From Platanthera guangdongensis (lineage: Eukaryota; Streptophyta; Magnoliopsida; Asparagales; Orchidaceae): DNA of 64,000 nt. This document shows positions 42,563 to 54,385 of this stretch, in pieces. The stretch lies in assembly GCA_039583875.1 (NCBI GenBank), contig CM077162.1, forward strand, positions 67,763,259 through 67,827,258, read 5' to 3'. The first letter of the stretch is position 1. Each line of letters begins with the position of its first letter. The position numbers and the translations under genes were made by a program. The notes beneath the pieces were generated by a model, which saw only the letters and a list, made by a program, of their open reading frames with translations, was not told the DNA's origin and ran no database searches.

Positions 42563-43899
42563 GCCACCCCACGCCCTCTCCTTCCCCTCAAATCTCAGAG
42601 CACCTTTCCCCCCTGTCTGACCCTTGTCGGAGCCCTGGTGGCCGAAAAAAGCCAAGCCGAGGCTCCTCCCCCCCCCCCCCCTCCCCCCCGCCCCTCCACC
42701 ACCGCCACCAAGGCATGGCCGACCAGGTCGGCCCCTCCCGAGCCCACTGGACCCAGGTGGAACCACTCTCCCTCCCCCTTCACAATCTGAATGAGCTGCA
42801 TGTTCCTCCCGGCAGCCGGAGCGCCGCCGGCGCCACCCGAACCTTTTCCAGGCCGGGTGGTGCCCAAGGATGAAGGATCCTCCCCCAGCACCGGTGGTGG
42901 TGCTGGGGGAGTGTTATACCACTGGGGTCGGATACCCTCAGCAGTGGAGAGCGGCGGTGCCGCCGAAAAATGCGGCTCTGACGGCACCTGCAAAAATAGA
43001 GAAAATCTTTGTTTGAAACAGGCGATGGCCTCCGGCGGCGCATGGCCGCCGGACCACCGCCGGCGAGAAGCCCGGTCCCCGGCACGTCGGCCGGGGGTGG
43101 ACTGGTAGGCTACAGTCTGCCCGAGGAGCGGGGGTCGTGCGATGGCGCCGGGAGCAGGGCCACCGCCACCCCAGGCTTTCGGGATGGAAATTCCAGTGGT
43201 TGTCGGCGGCGCCAGGCCGCCGGACCACCGCCCAGAGAATCGCCGGCCCTCGGCGAGTTGATCGGGGTCGGCACCGGCGTCTTGCGGAGATCTGCCAGCA
43301 TTGGTGGAGGTCGTTCATCCTCTGCACCGCCGGCGAGGAGCAGCATCCGCCCGATCTGGTGATGAAGATCGGGCGGCTGGGATTTTACTGATCCCCACCC
43401 TCGCCTCCATTTTTGTGCCCCCCACAGTGGATCTGCGGCCGATCCGCTGTGGGGAAGCGCTGGCCGTTTGCGTCCTGCGGCTCAATCTCAGCCACAGGAT
43501 CCCTGTGATCTGCTAAATGCAGACCATTTTTCATATCAGAAATTTCTAGAAATTCCTGGGCCAAATCTAGGCCCCTAGGGGAAAAGTGACCCACATGAAA
43601 AATTTTCCCCATGATGAGGGCAACCTCCACAATAATTTTGAGAATTTTTGTAGTTAATTTAGTATTTTTAAAAGCCAAAATAAAATTTGAATAGCTAAAT
43701 TAAATGACCAAAATACCTCGGAAAATTATAAAAACATTACTAGGCTCATTTTAGGCTCTCCTAAGGGTTGTATCAAAATTTGGGGTCATGGGGATAAGTT
43801 TTGATATTTTTCCTAAAATGTTTGATGCCTAGGGTCGCGCACGGATTTTTATTCCGCTCATTTTCCCTAAAAAGTGGAAATTGGAGTGCGTGACCACCC
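42563..43899 (+). other. S2 GC-rich to AT-rich LTR body, no gene
   Basis: GCC/GGC-rich DNA with a C tract near 42668-42692 grades into AT-rich sequence after 43500. ORFs on both strands (for example 42595-42993 minus) reflect GC bias and show no domain. The right end is the CTTTA target of M1 (43900-43904). Confidence 0.55.
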
Positions 43900-43904
43900 C
43901 TTTA

Positions 43905-45645
43905 TGAAAGTGAGGGATAGATACAGTTGACTCTATAGGGGGTGAATGGAGTATAAAAAAAAATTGTTTAGATATATTGCGGAATTAAAATATAGGTACT
44001 TATATGAAAAAGGTAAATGCAAGAAACTATCACAGCACAATGCACAAAGAAAACACAAGGAAATCCAGACGACACAAGAAATTTTATAGTGGTTCCCCAA
44101 ATCTGGGTACATCCACTCTTCTACCACCCTGGTAGGAATCCACTTAGGTTTTTGATCAGGTGCCCTATCACCACAAGATCTGCATCTGGTAGATCTAGAA
44201 ACCCTTCAGGCTTTTGATCAGGTGCCTAAAAACCAATAGGTTTTTGATCAGGTGCCCTATCACCGAGGAGTTTACTTTTGAAGGGAGTAAGAACCCTATA
44301 CAAGAGAAGTTAAAGAAAAATAGATGACAGTCTTCTCTTTCTCAAACACAATGAGAAGACTATGTGGATTTGATGATGCCATAGCTCCCCCTGAGATATT
44401 GAGTAGTTTCATGAAGATGGAATCTTTGTCCAGGGTGTAGGTCTTCAGATTGATGTTGATTCTAGCTCTTTGTAGATTGTTGAAGCCTGATGAAGGAAGA
44501 AGACAAGAGAGAATTGTGAAGTTCTTCTTCTTCCTTGTTTTTGGCAAAGCAAGCAACCTTGAGAGCAAAAGGATTGAATTTCTGACTGACTGTCTATGAT
44601 TCTTGTTGTCTCTGTCTTTTTAAGTTCTCTGTATATTTTTGGAATGACTAACGGCCTGAATTTGAGTTCCCAGACAGTACTTAATTCTCTGCAAGAATTT
44701 AGGAGCCCAAACGGGTAGAAAGGCTGGCAATCATAAATGAACTTCCATAAATGTCTTCACAAAATATTCTGCAAATACCATAATCAATGCTTTATGAGAT
44801 ACGGCTATCAGCCTTGAGAATGTCAACATTAATTATCAGAATATATTTGCCTTAAAATGATTTATCATAACCAAAATAAATACTTATGACCAAACTGAGA
44901 GAACTGATAACTGAAGGCAGACAAAGATCGCAGAGCTTGGCTCAGAGATCGTCGAACTGGGTAAAGAGATCGTCGACCTGTGAGCAACTATCGTAGATCT
45001 GAGATAACTACTAAGAAGCACAAGATCATCGACCTGAGCTCATATATCGTCGAGCTCAGTTCAGAGTAGAGGACTCTGAGATCGTCGATGGTAGATCCAC
45101 GATCGTCAAGCTGAGAATGGAATTCGTCGAGCTGAGAAGTTGGTTCGTTGATTTGAGAATTTGACTTATCCTTCTGAAACAGCTACTGTGAACTGTGTCG
45201 ATAGATGGTTCTGGGTGTCGACATGAGTCCTTCTGGTGTCGACTAATACTGTCGACTAAAAATCTGTGAACTGTGTCAACACAAATCCTTATTGTGTCTA
45301 CTGAGCTAGTGTCGACTAATATTATCTGTGTCGACTGATAGTCTGTGTGTCGACACAAATCTTCTGGGTGTCGACACAGCCTTTCTGTGTGTCGACACAA
45401 TTCTTCTACTGGTGTCGACACAGCTTTTCTGTGTGTCGACACAATTCTGCTACTGGTGTCGACTGATATTGTCTGTGTCGACACAACTGCTTGAGTCTCT
45501 GACAGGCTGTTGTAGGCTGATCCATGTGATGTTGACTCTTAGCCTTGACTAAAGAAATAAACCTATGACCTTGACTATACATTTTGGGTCAGTCTAAGCA
45601 AACCTAATAGTGATCCTTACCCAAATCAGAACTAGGGTTCCAACA
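43905..45645 (-). repeat. M1 3' LTR
   Basis: On the plus strand it runs TGAAAGTGAGGG to GGGTTCCAACA. On the minus side it abuts a purine-rich tract (AATAGGGGGAGATT at about 45646-45659). It contains three copies of GATCAGGTGCC-type wording and the TCGAC-rich cluster at 44930-45490. Confidence 0.94.
44930..45490 (-). repeat. M1 LTR cluster of GATCGTCGA and GTGTCGACAC motifs
   Basis: From 44930 to 45170, GATCGTCGA-type words recur every ~25-30 bp. From 45195 to 45490, GTGTCGACAC and its half sites recur about every 30 bp. Many are perfect palindromes. The 5' LTR carries the same cluster at about 52995-53560. Confidence 0.85.
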
Positions 45646-46690
45646 ATCTCCCCCTATTTGGGTGAGGACACCATTTACATAACACAAAGAAAATACAAAG
45701 CAATAAAAAAAACTGGAGCATTTGCTTCTGCTGTTGCTGTTGCTGATGTTGTTGTTGATGTTGAACCTTGCCCAAACCTTTGTCATTACAATTTGTATCA
45801 TCATAATCTGCTTCTGTTATTTCTGGAATTGCTACTGCTGCTAGAACTACTGCAGCTTCATTGGTCATCTATATCTGCACAAAATTTCTGAAACACTTCG
45901 TCTTCCTGTACTGCTGGAAGAAACTGAGCTTGAAGGTCTGCTGAGGCTGAACCTGCTGCATCTTCATTGGACACCTCCCCCTGCCTGGTTTCAGTGAAAA
46001 CTGGAAGCAGGCCCCTAGATGAAGAAGGGACAGAGGAAGCAGAAAGGGAAGCAGAAAGGGAGTAGTCATTTGTTGAGGAAGAGTAAACCTATTCTTTGAT
46101 CTCAGCAACAGATAGTTTGATCTGTGTAGACATGAACTTCTTCAGACCCTAATCATCACATAGCTGTAACATTTCGTGAAAAATAAGATCAATTGAAAGA
46201 TAGGATCACAGAGACTGATCGATTCGAAGTCGACGTGGAAACCAGTGTCGAACTTCATCTTTGAAAGAGCCGCCATAGAAATCGCCATGGAAGATCTGTA
46301 GACTCAAGAGAGAAGAGATCAAGGGCAAAGGGAAAATAGAATATGAAAACGCGGGGCAGAGATCGAAGAGAAACCTACATATAGGTTTTTGGAATAGAAA
46401 AGACGATCTATGTTCGACGATAAAAACAAAAACGTGATCTTAGGTCAAAGATTACTTTATAAACAAATAATATCTTTGGTCTCTTATCTCAGTCTGAAAT
46501 TGATAGTCGAGCTTAGCTTGACGATCAATTAACTGAAGCAAAGTTTTCGATCTCAGGTCGACGATTTTTGTCTTCACACAGAGCTGTCGTCAAACGTAGT
46601 TCGACGATTTAACTCAAGAGCTGTTTGAAGATCGTCGATCTTCGTTCGACAATTTAGGAAAAGATCCAAAAATAGAAGACAAAAATTAAA
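45646..46690 (-). other. M1 spacer between pol and 3' LTR, no recognisable gene
   Basis: About 1 kb in the position where some SIRE elements carry an extra envelope-like ORF. Only short frames exist; 45869-46108 minus has a hydrophobic stretch but no supportable family. TCGA-rich motifs recur at 46500-46660. Confidence 0.5.
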
Positions 46691-47506
46691 TTAATCCTTC
46701 CCATTGATCATTCCAAGCTGATTCAGGAAGAACGGGTGCTTCTTTTCATCAAGGAGTTTGGTGAAAATATCTGCTCTTTGAAAATCACTGGAGACAAAGT
46801 CTAGATTAATTTTCTTTTTGTCTACATTATCTCTAATGAAATGATGTCTTATATCTATATGCTTTGTTTTAGAATGATGCACTGGATTATGTGCTATAGA
46901 TATAGCACTAGTATTATCACAGAAGATGGTTGAATTATTTAGATTGAAACCATAATCTAAGAGTTGGTTTTATATCCACAAAATCTGTAAACAGCAACTG
47001 TTAGCAGCCATATATTCAGCTTCAGCAGTAAATGTTGATACAGAGGTTTGCTTCTTGCAAAACCAGGACACAAATCTATCACCCAAGAACTGGCAAGTTC
47101 CTGAAGTGATCTTTCTGTCCACTCTGCATCCAGCATAGTCAGTATCTCAAAATCCAGTCAACTCAAATGCTGACTCTGTGGGATACCAGAGTTCTAGATT
47201 AGGACAACCCTTTATACATCTCAAAATCCTTTTTATGAAAATAAGATGAGATTCTTTAGGGTTCACCTAGAACCTAGCACATAAACATGTAGCAAACATG
47301 ATATCTGGTCTGCTTGTTGTTAGATATAGTAGGGATCTAACAATGGCCCTATACCTGGTCTGATCAACAGGTTTTTCATGTTCATCAGTGTCTAATATAG
47401 CATTGGTAGCCATGGGAGTCTTCATAGGAGATGCATCAGCCATCCCAAACTTCTTAATAAGCTCATTAGCATATTTAGATTGGGAAATGAAGATACCATC
47501 AGGAGA
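46691..47506 (-). pseudogene. M1 RNase H, frameshifted
   Basis: The C-terminal RNase H block is open at 46691-46882 (HHSKTKHIDIRHHFIRD, ADIFTKLL), typical of Copia ends. Upstream on the minus strand the EAEYMAA block and the cysteine-rich segment that follows are readable near 46990-47050 with frame changes. Stops between there and 47506 show that the RT to RNase H junction is broken. Confidence 0.78.
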
Positions 47507-48124
47507 TTATTTCACTTGGAGACCAAGAAAATAAGATAACTCTCTCATGCTGCTCATCTCAAATTTAGAATGCATTAGATTAGAAAATCTCTTGCATAAT
47601 TTGGGATCAGTAGAACCAAATATAATATCATCTACATATTTTTGTACTAATAAGATTTTATCATGATGCAATTTTGTAAAAAGGGTTTTATCTACCATGC
47701 CTCTAGAAAAACCATGCCCTAAAAGAAAGCTGGCTAAGGTCTCATACCAAGCTCTTGGAGCTTGCTTTAAACCATAGAGAGCCTTATGCAGTTTAAAAAC
47801 ATGAGAGGGGGAAGTTGGAGAAACAAAACCTGGAGGTTGTTCTACATAAACCTCTTCTTGTAGTACTCCATTTAGAAAAGCACTCTTGACATCCATCCGA
47901 TAAACTGTGAACTTTTTGAATGCAACATAGGCCAGAAAAAACCTTATAGCTTCTAGCCTAGCAACTGGAGCAAAGGTCTGATCATAGTCAATTCCTTCCT
48001 CTTGCCTATATCCTTGAGCAACAAGCCTAGCCTTGTTCCTCAAAATCACACCTTGGGCATCAAGCTTATTCCTAAAAACCCACTTAGTTCCAATTACTAG
48101 ATAGCCTTTAGGCCTTGGAACCAA
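47507..48124 (-). pseudogene. M1 reverse transcriptase
   Basis: An open block of about 205 codons holds most of [62 protein letters not shown] and the catalytic [10 protein letters not shown] (about 47614-47643 on the minus strand). It ends after SYFLGLQVK at a stop. The catalytic motif is intact, but the block is cut off from integrase and RNase H. Confidence 0.88.
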
Positions 48125-48211
48125 GTCCCAAACTCTACATCTTTCAAATTGATTTAGTTCCTCTTGTATTGCAATGATCCAATAGGAATCTTGCTCAGCA
48201 TCAGTTATGGA

Positions 48212-48858
48212 TTAAGGCTCAATTTGAGAGAGAAAATAGGCATGCATCACATCATGGTTGAGTTGATGCCTTGTCTGTACACCTGCTGATATGTCTCCAA
48301 TTACTTGGGATCTAGGGTGATCACTAAGTGTGACAAAATCAGATGGTGGAGTTAGTTCAGCAACAGCAATTGGAGTGAATTCCTCTTGTGGAATTACTTC
48401 TGCTATTGGAGGAAGTTCAGCTTCTTCCATAGAGTCTTCTTCACTGTCTTCATTTGCATGTGGTGAGGGATGAGATATCACCTTCTGGGTGAGATTTAAG
48501 TCATCCAGCTTTTTACATAGACTTGGTACTTGCAGATGATCACTGGTAGAAGCTTCCTTCTCCTTGTAAAACATATTAGCTTCATCAAATGTAACATATA
48601 TTGACTCTTCAATTTTCAAGGATGATTTATTGAGAACCCTATATGCCTTGCTAACTTAGGAATATCCTAGAAAGATTCCCATTGTAGCTTTGGCTTCAAA
48701 CTTTCTAAGATAATCTTTGTTGTTATTATGTATATAACTGATACAACCAAAAATTCTAAAGTAGTCTATTTAAGGTTTCTTCCCTTTGAGTAATTCATAG
48801 GGAGTCTTGCATTTAAGTTTGGGTATCAAACTTCTATTCAGGACATAATTTTATGTGC
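48212..48858 (-). pseudogene. M1 integrase-RT linker
   Basis: The open frame 48212-48619 is Glu/Ser/Pro-rich with ESIYVTFDEAN near its start, a motif commonly found between Copia integrase and RT. The segment 48620-48858 contains integrase C-terminal wording in several frames interrupted by stops. Confidence 0.65.
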
Positions 48859-49542
48859 TTACAGCTTCTGCCCAGTAGGATAGAGGCATGTGAGCATCAG
48901 CAAGCAATGTACCTGTAGTTTCAATGAGTGTTCTGTTTTTCCTTTAACTATCCCATTTTGTTGAGGAGTTCTGAGAGCAGAGAAGCAGTGCCTGATACCT
49001 TCTTTCTCACAGAATTCTTGCATAGGAAGAGATTCAAACTCAGTGCCATGATCACTTCTGATCAGTGCAACTGGAGTAGAGTACTCAATCTTTATGCATT
49101 TTAGAAAGTCTATAAGAACTTTGAAATTATCAGACTTGTTTCTCAAGAAGAAAACCCAAGATAACCTAGAAAAGTCATCTACAATAACTAAAGTATAGGA
49201 CTTCCCTCCCAGGCTTTGAACAGCAATTGGTCCAAAAAGGTCCAAATGAAGCAGATACAAAATCATAGGTGAATCACTCTTATTAACTAATTTAAAACTA
49301 TTTTTAGTTTGATTGTCTTCTTCACAAGCCTTGCAAAGGCTTTCCTTCTTGTAGGGGCAAGAGGGCAATCCTCTAACAAGGTTGTCCCTAGATAACCTAG
49401 CAATGTTTCTTAGATTTACATGTCCTAGCCTTTTATGCCACAAAGTATTATTATTGCTAACCTGGTTAAATAAACAGATTTCTGAACAAGCAGAATTAAA
49501 ATCAACTAAATAGATATTGCCTAACCTAATACATGATAACAC
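48859..49542 (-). pseudogene. M1 pre-integrase and integrase core, catalytic Glu lost
   Basis: The zinc-binding pre-integrase part reads TLWHKRLGHVNLRNI through CKACEEDNQTK. The core has the first Asp in LHLDLFGPI and the second in IRSDHGTEFES. At the third catalytic position the expected Glu is Lys (AAA at 48943-48945, in NGIVKGKTEHSL). A frame change follows immediately. The enzyme would be inactive even without the frameshift. Confidence 0.85.
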
Positions 49543-49689
49543 AGTAATGCTGTTTAGAGAAATATTGCATTTAGATTCAGTAAAACATACCTCATAACCT
49601 GCATCATATAGCTGTCATATGGATATCAAGTTATGTTTCAGCCCACTTACATATGCCACTTTCCTGAAAGTGACAGCTCCAAGTGTAAA

Positions 49690-49911
49690 TTATCCATAGC
49701 CTTCTGTCTGACCAAAGCTTGAGTCTCCAAATATAACCTTTGGACCTAGCTTTGCCTTATAGTTACTTAGATTGGCCTTGTTTCCTGTCATGTGCTTGGA
49801 ACACTCACTATCCAAATACCAATTATCATGTATGGTAGGATAGGTCTTTATCTGCAAAAAAAATTTATATATTTTGGACCCAGGTAACCTTGGGTCCTGG
49901 CTTCTTTTCAT
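49690..49911 (-). pseudogene. M1 protease fragment with altered active site
   Basis: The motif WYLDSECSKHMTG corresponds to the usual W-Y-L-D-S-G-C Copia protease site. The Gly of the D-S-G triad is Glu (codon at 49804-49806), expected to destroy activity. The frame is short, and the rest of protease downstream is interrupted before 49542. Confidence 0.82.
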
Positions 49912-50044
49912 ACTTAAAACATGAAATATAAGAGTATACAGGTTGACTTTTATAACCTAAGGGATGAAATCTCCTAGGTGGCATTATCCAGTTAGTTAAG
50001 GGATTGAAAGGTTTAGGGTTAGAATTCTTATTGAAATTTATGTT

Positions 50045-50330
50045 GAAATTATAGTTTTGATATAACTATTTTGAGATCGACGATTTTAGTTCAGATCTTC
50101 GATCTGCGTTCGACGACCAGCATTGACATCATCGATCTTGGTTCTCAGAATAATAGTGTCTATTATCTGGGTTCCACGATCGTCGATCTCTGTTCGACGA
50201 TACATAATGATATCGTCGATCCCCGTTTGCAGAGTGTTTAGGCTCAAGCTCTGGGTTCACAGATCGTTGATCGTCGTTCAACGCATAATGCTGAGATCGC
50301 CGATCTTGGTTCGACGATTTTTGTTCAGAC
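50045..50330 (-). repeat. M1 internal GATCGTCGA/TTCGACGAT cluster
   Basis: Between gag and protease a cluster of motifs such as GATCGTCGATCTC and GTTCGACGAT recurs, the same wording as in the M1 LTR. It occupies the gag-pol linker region. Confidence 0.65.
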
Positions 50331-50937
50331 TTAGCCTTTTGTTTTTATTTATTTATCTCAACTTGTTTTAAAACTTTGTTAACTGTTTTAATTTATTCTG
50401 TATTCTTCTTACCTTTATTTGAAATAAACTTTATAGGTTGTGAAAGGTGGTTTTTCTGAATGATTGGTGGTTACTGGATGATGCACCTAATCCTAACTTA
50501 CTTATATTAAGTCTAGCATTAAGTGTGCTGGTAATTTCTACTAGCTATTTGCTTCTTCCATTCAGTGATTCTTTTAGCTGTTTTGCTTTACTTAATTCAA
50601 CTTTCAGAAAAGTGATTTGTTCACTATACATGTCTATTTCATTTTTCAATTTACACGTAGATTTAAAGTCATTTTTAAAATCTTCAGAAGTAAAGTCGAA
50701 GTCTTTCAATACCTGATCACAATCTGAACATTCTTCAGATTCTTCTTATTCTGAGACATGCCCTGAAGCATTGATGGTCATTAGGCAGATTTCTTTGGCC
50801 TTTGCTTCCACTTCATCTTCACTAGAGTTGGAGGAAGATGATTCTTCAGTGCCACTCCATGTTTCTGCAATAAACCATCTCTCCTTCTTCTTTTGCTTGT
50901 AGGAGGATGGTTTGCTGGAGTGCTTCTTGGAGTCTTT

Positions 50938-51831
50938 CTATTTTCTCCTTTCCTTATGCTTATTTTCTGGACATTCTGGAAGAATATGTCCAGGTTTCCT
51001 ACAACTAAAACAGATAATCTCTTTAGAAGGGGTTTTGTCATACCTTGGTTTATCATCACTCCTTGATGATTTCCTTCTAAATTCTATTCTCCCCATCTTG
51101 AAGAATCTCTTTGCAAAGAGACTCATCAATTCTTCATTTGATGGAGAAGTTTTTGATTCTTCTGAAGCTTTGAAAGCTATATTCTGCTCCTTCCTAGTTG
51201 GTGTAGCAGTCTTTTGTTGCTCAGCTTCTCTTGTTTTCAGCAGCTGTTCATAGGATTTCAGCTTTCCTAAGACTGATTCTGTAGTCATCTCATGTGTGTT
51301 TCTGGTCTCTCTGCTAGGCCAGATTCTAGAGTCCCATGAGCTGGGGAAGCACATGAGAATCTTGTCATTTATTTCTGTGACTGAGATGTCTTTGTCAAGA
51401 GTTTTCAGCTCATTAACAATGAGACTGAGTCTATTATACATCTCAGAAACTTGCTCAGTTTCTTCCTTTTTAAAATTCTCATACTGGAAGATGAGATAAG
51501 CTTTCCTGTCCTTCCTTTCATCTGCTGATACTACAATCATCTGGTTTAAGGAATCCCAGATGGCCTTGGCTAATTCATATTCAGCTACTTTCTGAAATAT
51601 GTCATCAAGCATTGTTTGTGCCAGTATGTTTATGGATCTTGCATCAGCAATCTTTGCTTTCTTGTATGCATCATTGTAGTCTGGAGGAGGTACTGCAGTC
51701 ATGTTTGTGGAAGTACTTGCAGGGGCAGCTGGTGATGGAGTTACTCCTGTCAAGATAGAAGCAAAAATGTCTTCATCAATAGAATTCATATAAAGCTTGA
51801 TTCTTGCCTTCCAGATTCCAAACTTTTGCAA
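50938..51831 (-). pseudogene. M1 gag
   Basis: An open frame of 297 codons. It begins inside the conserved N-terminal Copia gag region (FGIWKARIKLYMNSIDEDI), continues through YELAKAIWDSLNQ and YNRLSLIVNELKTL, and has a CCHC knuckle CFSCRKPGHILPEC near residues 276-289. Homologous wording upstream (TKAQYKEFASTRPPV) lies in a different frame toward 51900, so the true N-terminus is shifted or the start has decayed. The gag is otherwise uninterrupted. Confidence 0.85.
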
Positions 51832-51962
51832 GTTGCAAACTGGAGGTCTGGTGCTTGCAAATTCCTTGTATTGTGCCTTGGTATAATAAAGAATAGGGTA
51901 ACCAGATATCTATCAGAGATCTTAGGTTCAGGTGTTAGCCTGTACAACCTTAAAAACACACC

Positions 51963-51973
51963 CTCTGATACCA
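51963..51973 (-). promoter_or_regulatory. M1 primer binding site (tRNA-iMet)
   Basis: The minus strand reads TGGTATCAGAG two bases after the 5' LTR end. On the plus strand this appears as CTCTGATACCA. Confidence 0.92.
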
Positions 51974-51975
51974 AT

Positions 51976-53715
51976 TGAAAGTGAGGGATAGATACAGTTT
52001 ACTCTAGAGGGGGGTGAATAGAGTATAAAAAAAATTGTTTAGATATATTGCGGAATTAAAATATAGATACTTATATGAAAAAGGTAAAAGCAAGAAACTA
52101 TCACAGCACAATGCACAAAGAAAACACAAGGCAATCCAGACGACACAAGAAATTTTATAGTGGTTCCCCAAATCTGGGTACATCCACTCTTCTACCACCC
52201 TGGTAGGAATTCACTTAGGTTTTTGATCAGGTGCCCTATCACCACAAGATCTGCTTCAGGTAGATCTAAAAACCCTTCAGGCTTTTGATCAGGTGCCTAA
52301 AAACCAATAGGTTTTTGATCAGGTGCCCTATCACCAAGGAATTTACTTTTGAAGGGAGTAAGAACCCTGTACAGGAGAAGTTAAAGAAAAATAGATTACA
52401 GTCTTCTCTTTCTCAAACACAATGAGAAGACTATGTGGATTTGATGATGCCAAAGCTCCCCCTGAGATATTGAGTAGTTTCAGGAAGATGGAAGCTTTGT
52501 CCAGGGTATAGGTCTTCAGATTGATGTTGATTCTAGCTCTCTATAGATTGTTGAAGCCTGATGAAGGAAGAAGACTAGAGAGAATTGTGAAGTTCTTCTT
52601 CTTCCTTGTTTTTGGCAAAGCAAGCAACCTTGAGAGCAAAAGGATTGAATTTCTGACTGACTGTCTGTGATTCTTGTTGTCTCTATCTTTTAAGTTCTCT
52701 ATATATTTTTGGAATGACTAACGGCCTGAATTTGAATTCCCAGACAGTACTTAATTCTCTGCAAGAATTTAGGAGCCCAAACGGGTAGAAAGGCTGGCAA
52801 TCATAAATGCACTTCCATAACTGTCTTCACAAAATATTCTGTGAATACCATAATTAATGCTTTATGAGATACGGCAATCAGCCTTGAGAATGTCAGCATT
52901 AATTATCAGAATATATTTGCCTTAAAATAATTTATCATAACCAAAATAAATACTTCTGACCGAACTGAGAGAACTGAAAACTGAAGGCAGACAAAGATCG
53001 CAGAGCTTGGCTCAGAGATCATCGAACTGGGTTAAGAGATCGTCGACCTGTGAGCAATTATCGTCGATCTGAGATAACTGCTGAGAAGCACAAGATCTTC
53101 GACCTGAGCTCATAGATCATCGAGCTCAGTTTAGAGTAGAGGACTCTGAGATCGTCGATGGTAGATCCACGATCGTCGAGCTGAGAATGGAATTCGTCGA
53201 GCTGAGAAGTTGGTTCGTCGATTTGAGAATTTGACTTATCCTTCTGAAACAGCTTCTGGGAACTGTGTCGACAGATGGTTCTGGGTATCGACACAAGTCC
53301 TTCTGGTGTCGACTGATACTGTCAACTAATAATCCGTGAACTGTGTCGACACAAATCCTTCTTGTGTCGACTGAGCTAGTGTCGACTAATATTATCTATG
53401 TCGATTGATAGTCTGTGTGTCGACATAAATATTCTGGGTGTCGACACAGCCTTTTTGTGTGTTGACACAATTCTGCTACTGGTGTCGTCACAGCTTTTCT
53501 GTGTGTCGACACAATTCTGCTACTGGTGTCGACTGATATTGTCTGTGTCGACACAACTGCTTGAGTCTCTGACAGGCTGTTGTAGGCTGATCCATGTGAT
53601 GTTGACTCTTGGCCTTGACTAAAGAAATAAACCTATGACCCTGACTATACATTTTGGGTCAGTCTAAGCAAACCTAATAGTGATCCTTACCCAAATCAGA
53701 ACTAGGGTTCCAAAA
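51976..53715 (-). repeat. M1 5' LTR
   Basis: 1740 bp and nearly identical to 43905-45645, including the TCGAC motif cluster. The right flank CTTTA (53716-53720) completes the TSD. Confidence 0.94.
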
Positions 53716-54074
53716 CTTTATTCAAATAAGTACTTCAAACTATTTTATCGATGAGAGTGGCTGAGGCAAGTGACTAATCTCCGGAATTTTCGAGATTTTG
53801 TAAAACCGGCCAGCGCCTCGACTCTCGGGTGAATAGGGCACACTCGGAAGGTGAGTGTACGAGTAATGACTTGGAGTTGTCCCTGACGACTAATAAGAAT
53901 ATAACTCCTAGCCAACCCTTGATCTAATTAAGCCGCAATAATTATGCCGCAACCAAATTAATTGGATCCTAATAATTGATGTGAGCCAATAAAATCTCCT
54001 TTAAATATCGATGGAATTGAAGCCTCCTGAATAGGAGTGATTGGACACTAACCATTTTTCTTTGTGTTTTCTTC

Positions 54075-54385
54075 AGTCTCGTACTGGTCAAGCTTATTTC
54101 AGTACTACTCCAGTCTTCTACTGGTCAAGCTTATTTCAGTATTCTATATTTAGTACTACTCTAGTCTCGTACTGGTCAAGCTTATTTCAGTATTTTTTAT
54201 TCAGTACTACTCCAGTCTCGTACTGGTCAAGCTTATTTCAGTACTTTTTATTCAGTACTACTCCAGTCTCATACTGGTCAAGCTTATTTCAGTACTTTCT
54301 ATTTAGTACTACTACAGTATCCTACTAGTCAAGCTTACTTCGGTACTTTCTATTCAGTACTACTCCAGTCTCGTACTAGTCACAT
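54075..54385 (+). repeat. 51-bp tandem array inside S2 LTR
   Basis: About six units of 51 bp containing TACTGGTCAAGCTTATTTCA and TTCAGTACTACTCCAGTCTC. The multiple-of-three period makes a repetitive 17-residue ORF (54041-54328) that is probably not a gene. Confidence 0.9.

Larger units (their letters stand above)
43905..53715 (-). mobile_element. M1: SIRE/Maximus-type Copia element
   Basis: LTRs of 1741 bp (43905-45645) and 1740 bp (51976-53715) are flanked by CTTTA (43900-43904 and 53716-53720). On the minus strand the order is 5' LTR, PBS, gag, protease, integrase, RT, RNase H, spacer and 3' LTR. The RT motif [10 protein letters not shown] and the gag knuckle CFSCRKPGHILPEC are SIRE-like. 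The outermost TGTTGG of the 5' LTR has one change (plus-strand CCAAAA for CCAACA). Catalytic changes and frameshifts make it defective. Confidence 0.94.

Noticed and set aside
42595..43346. Host gene in GC-rich DNA downstream of a TATA box
   Set aside because: Overlapping ORFs on several frames are composition-driven; the TATA box belongs to the S2 LTR and no domain is present.
45646..46690. Envelope-like gene of the SIRE element
   Set aside because: The position fits, but there are only short frames, no supportable membrane or coiled-coil architecture, and no stable reading.
54041..54328. Repetitive 95-codon ORF with a YWSSLFQY motif
   Set aside because: The 51-bp period is a multiple of three, so the ORF is a by-product of the array.
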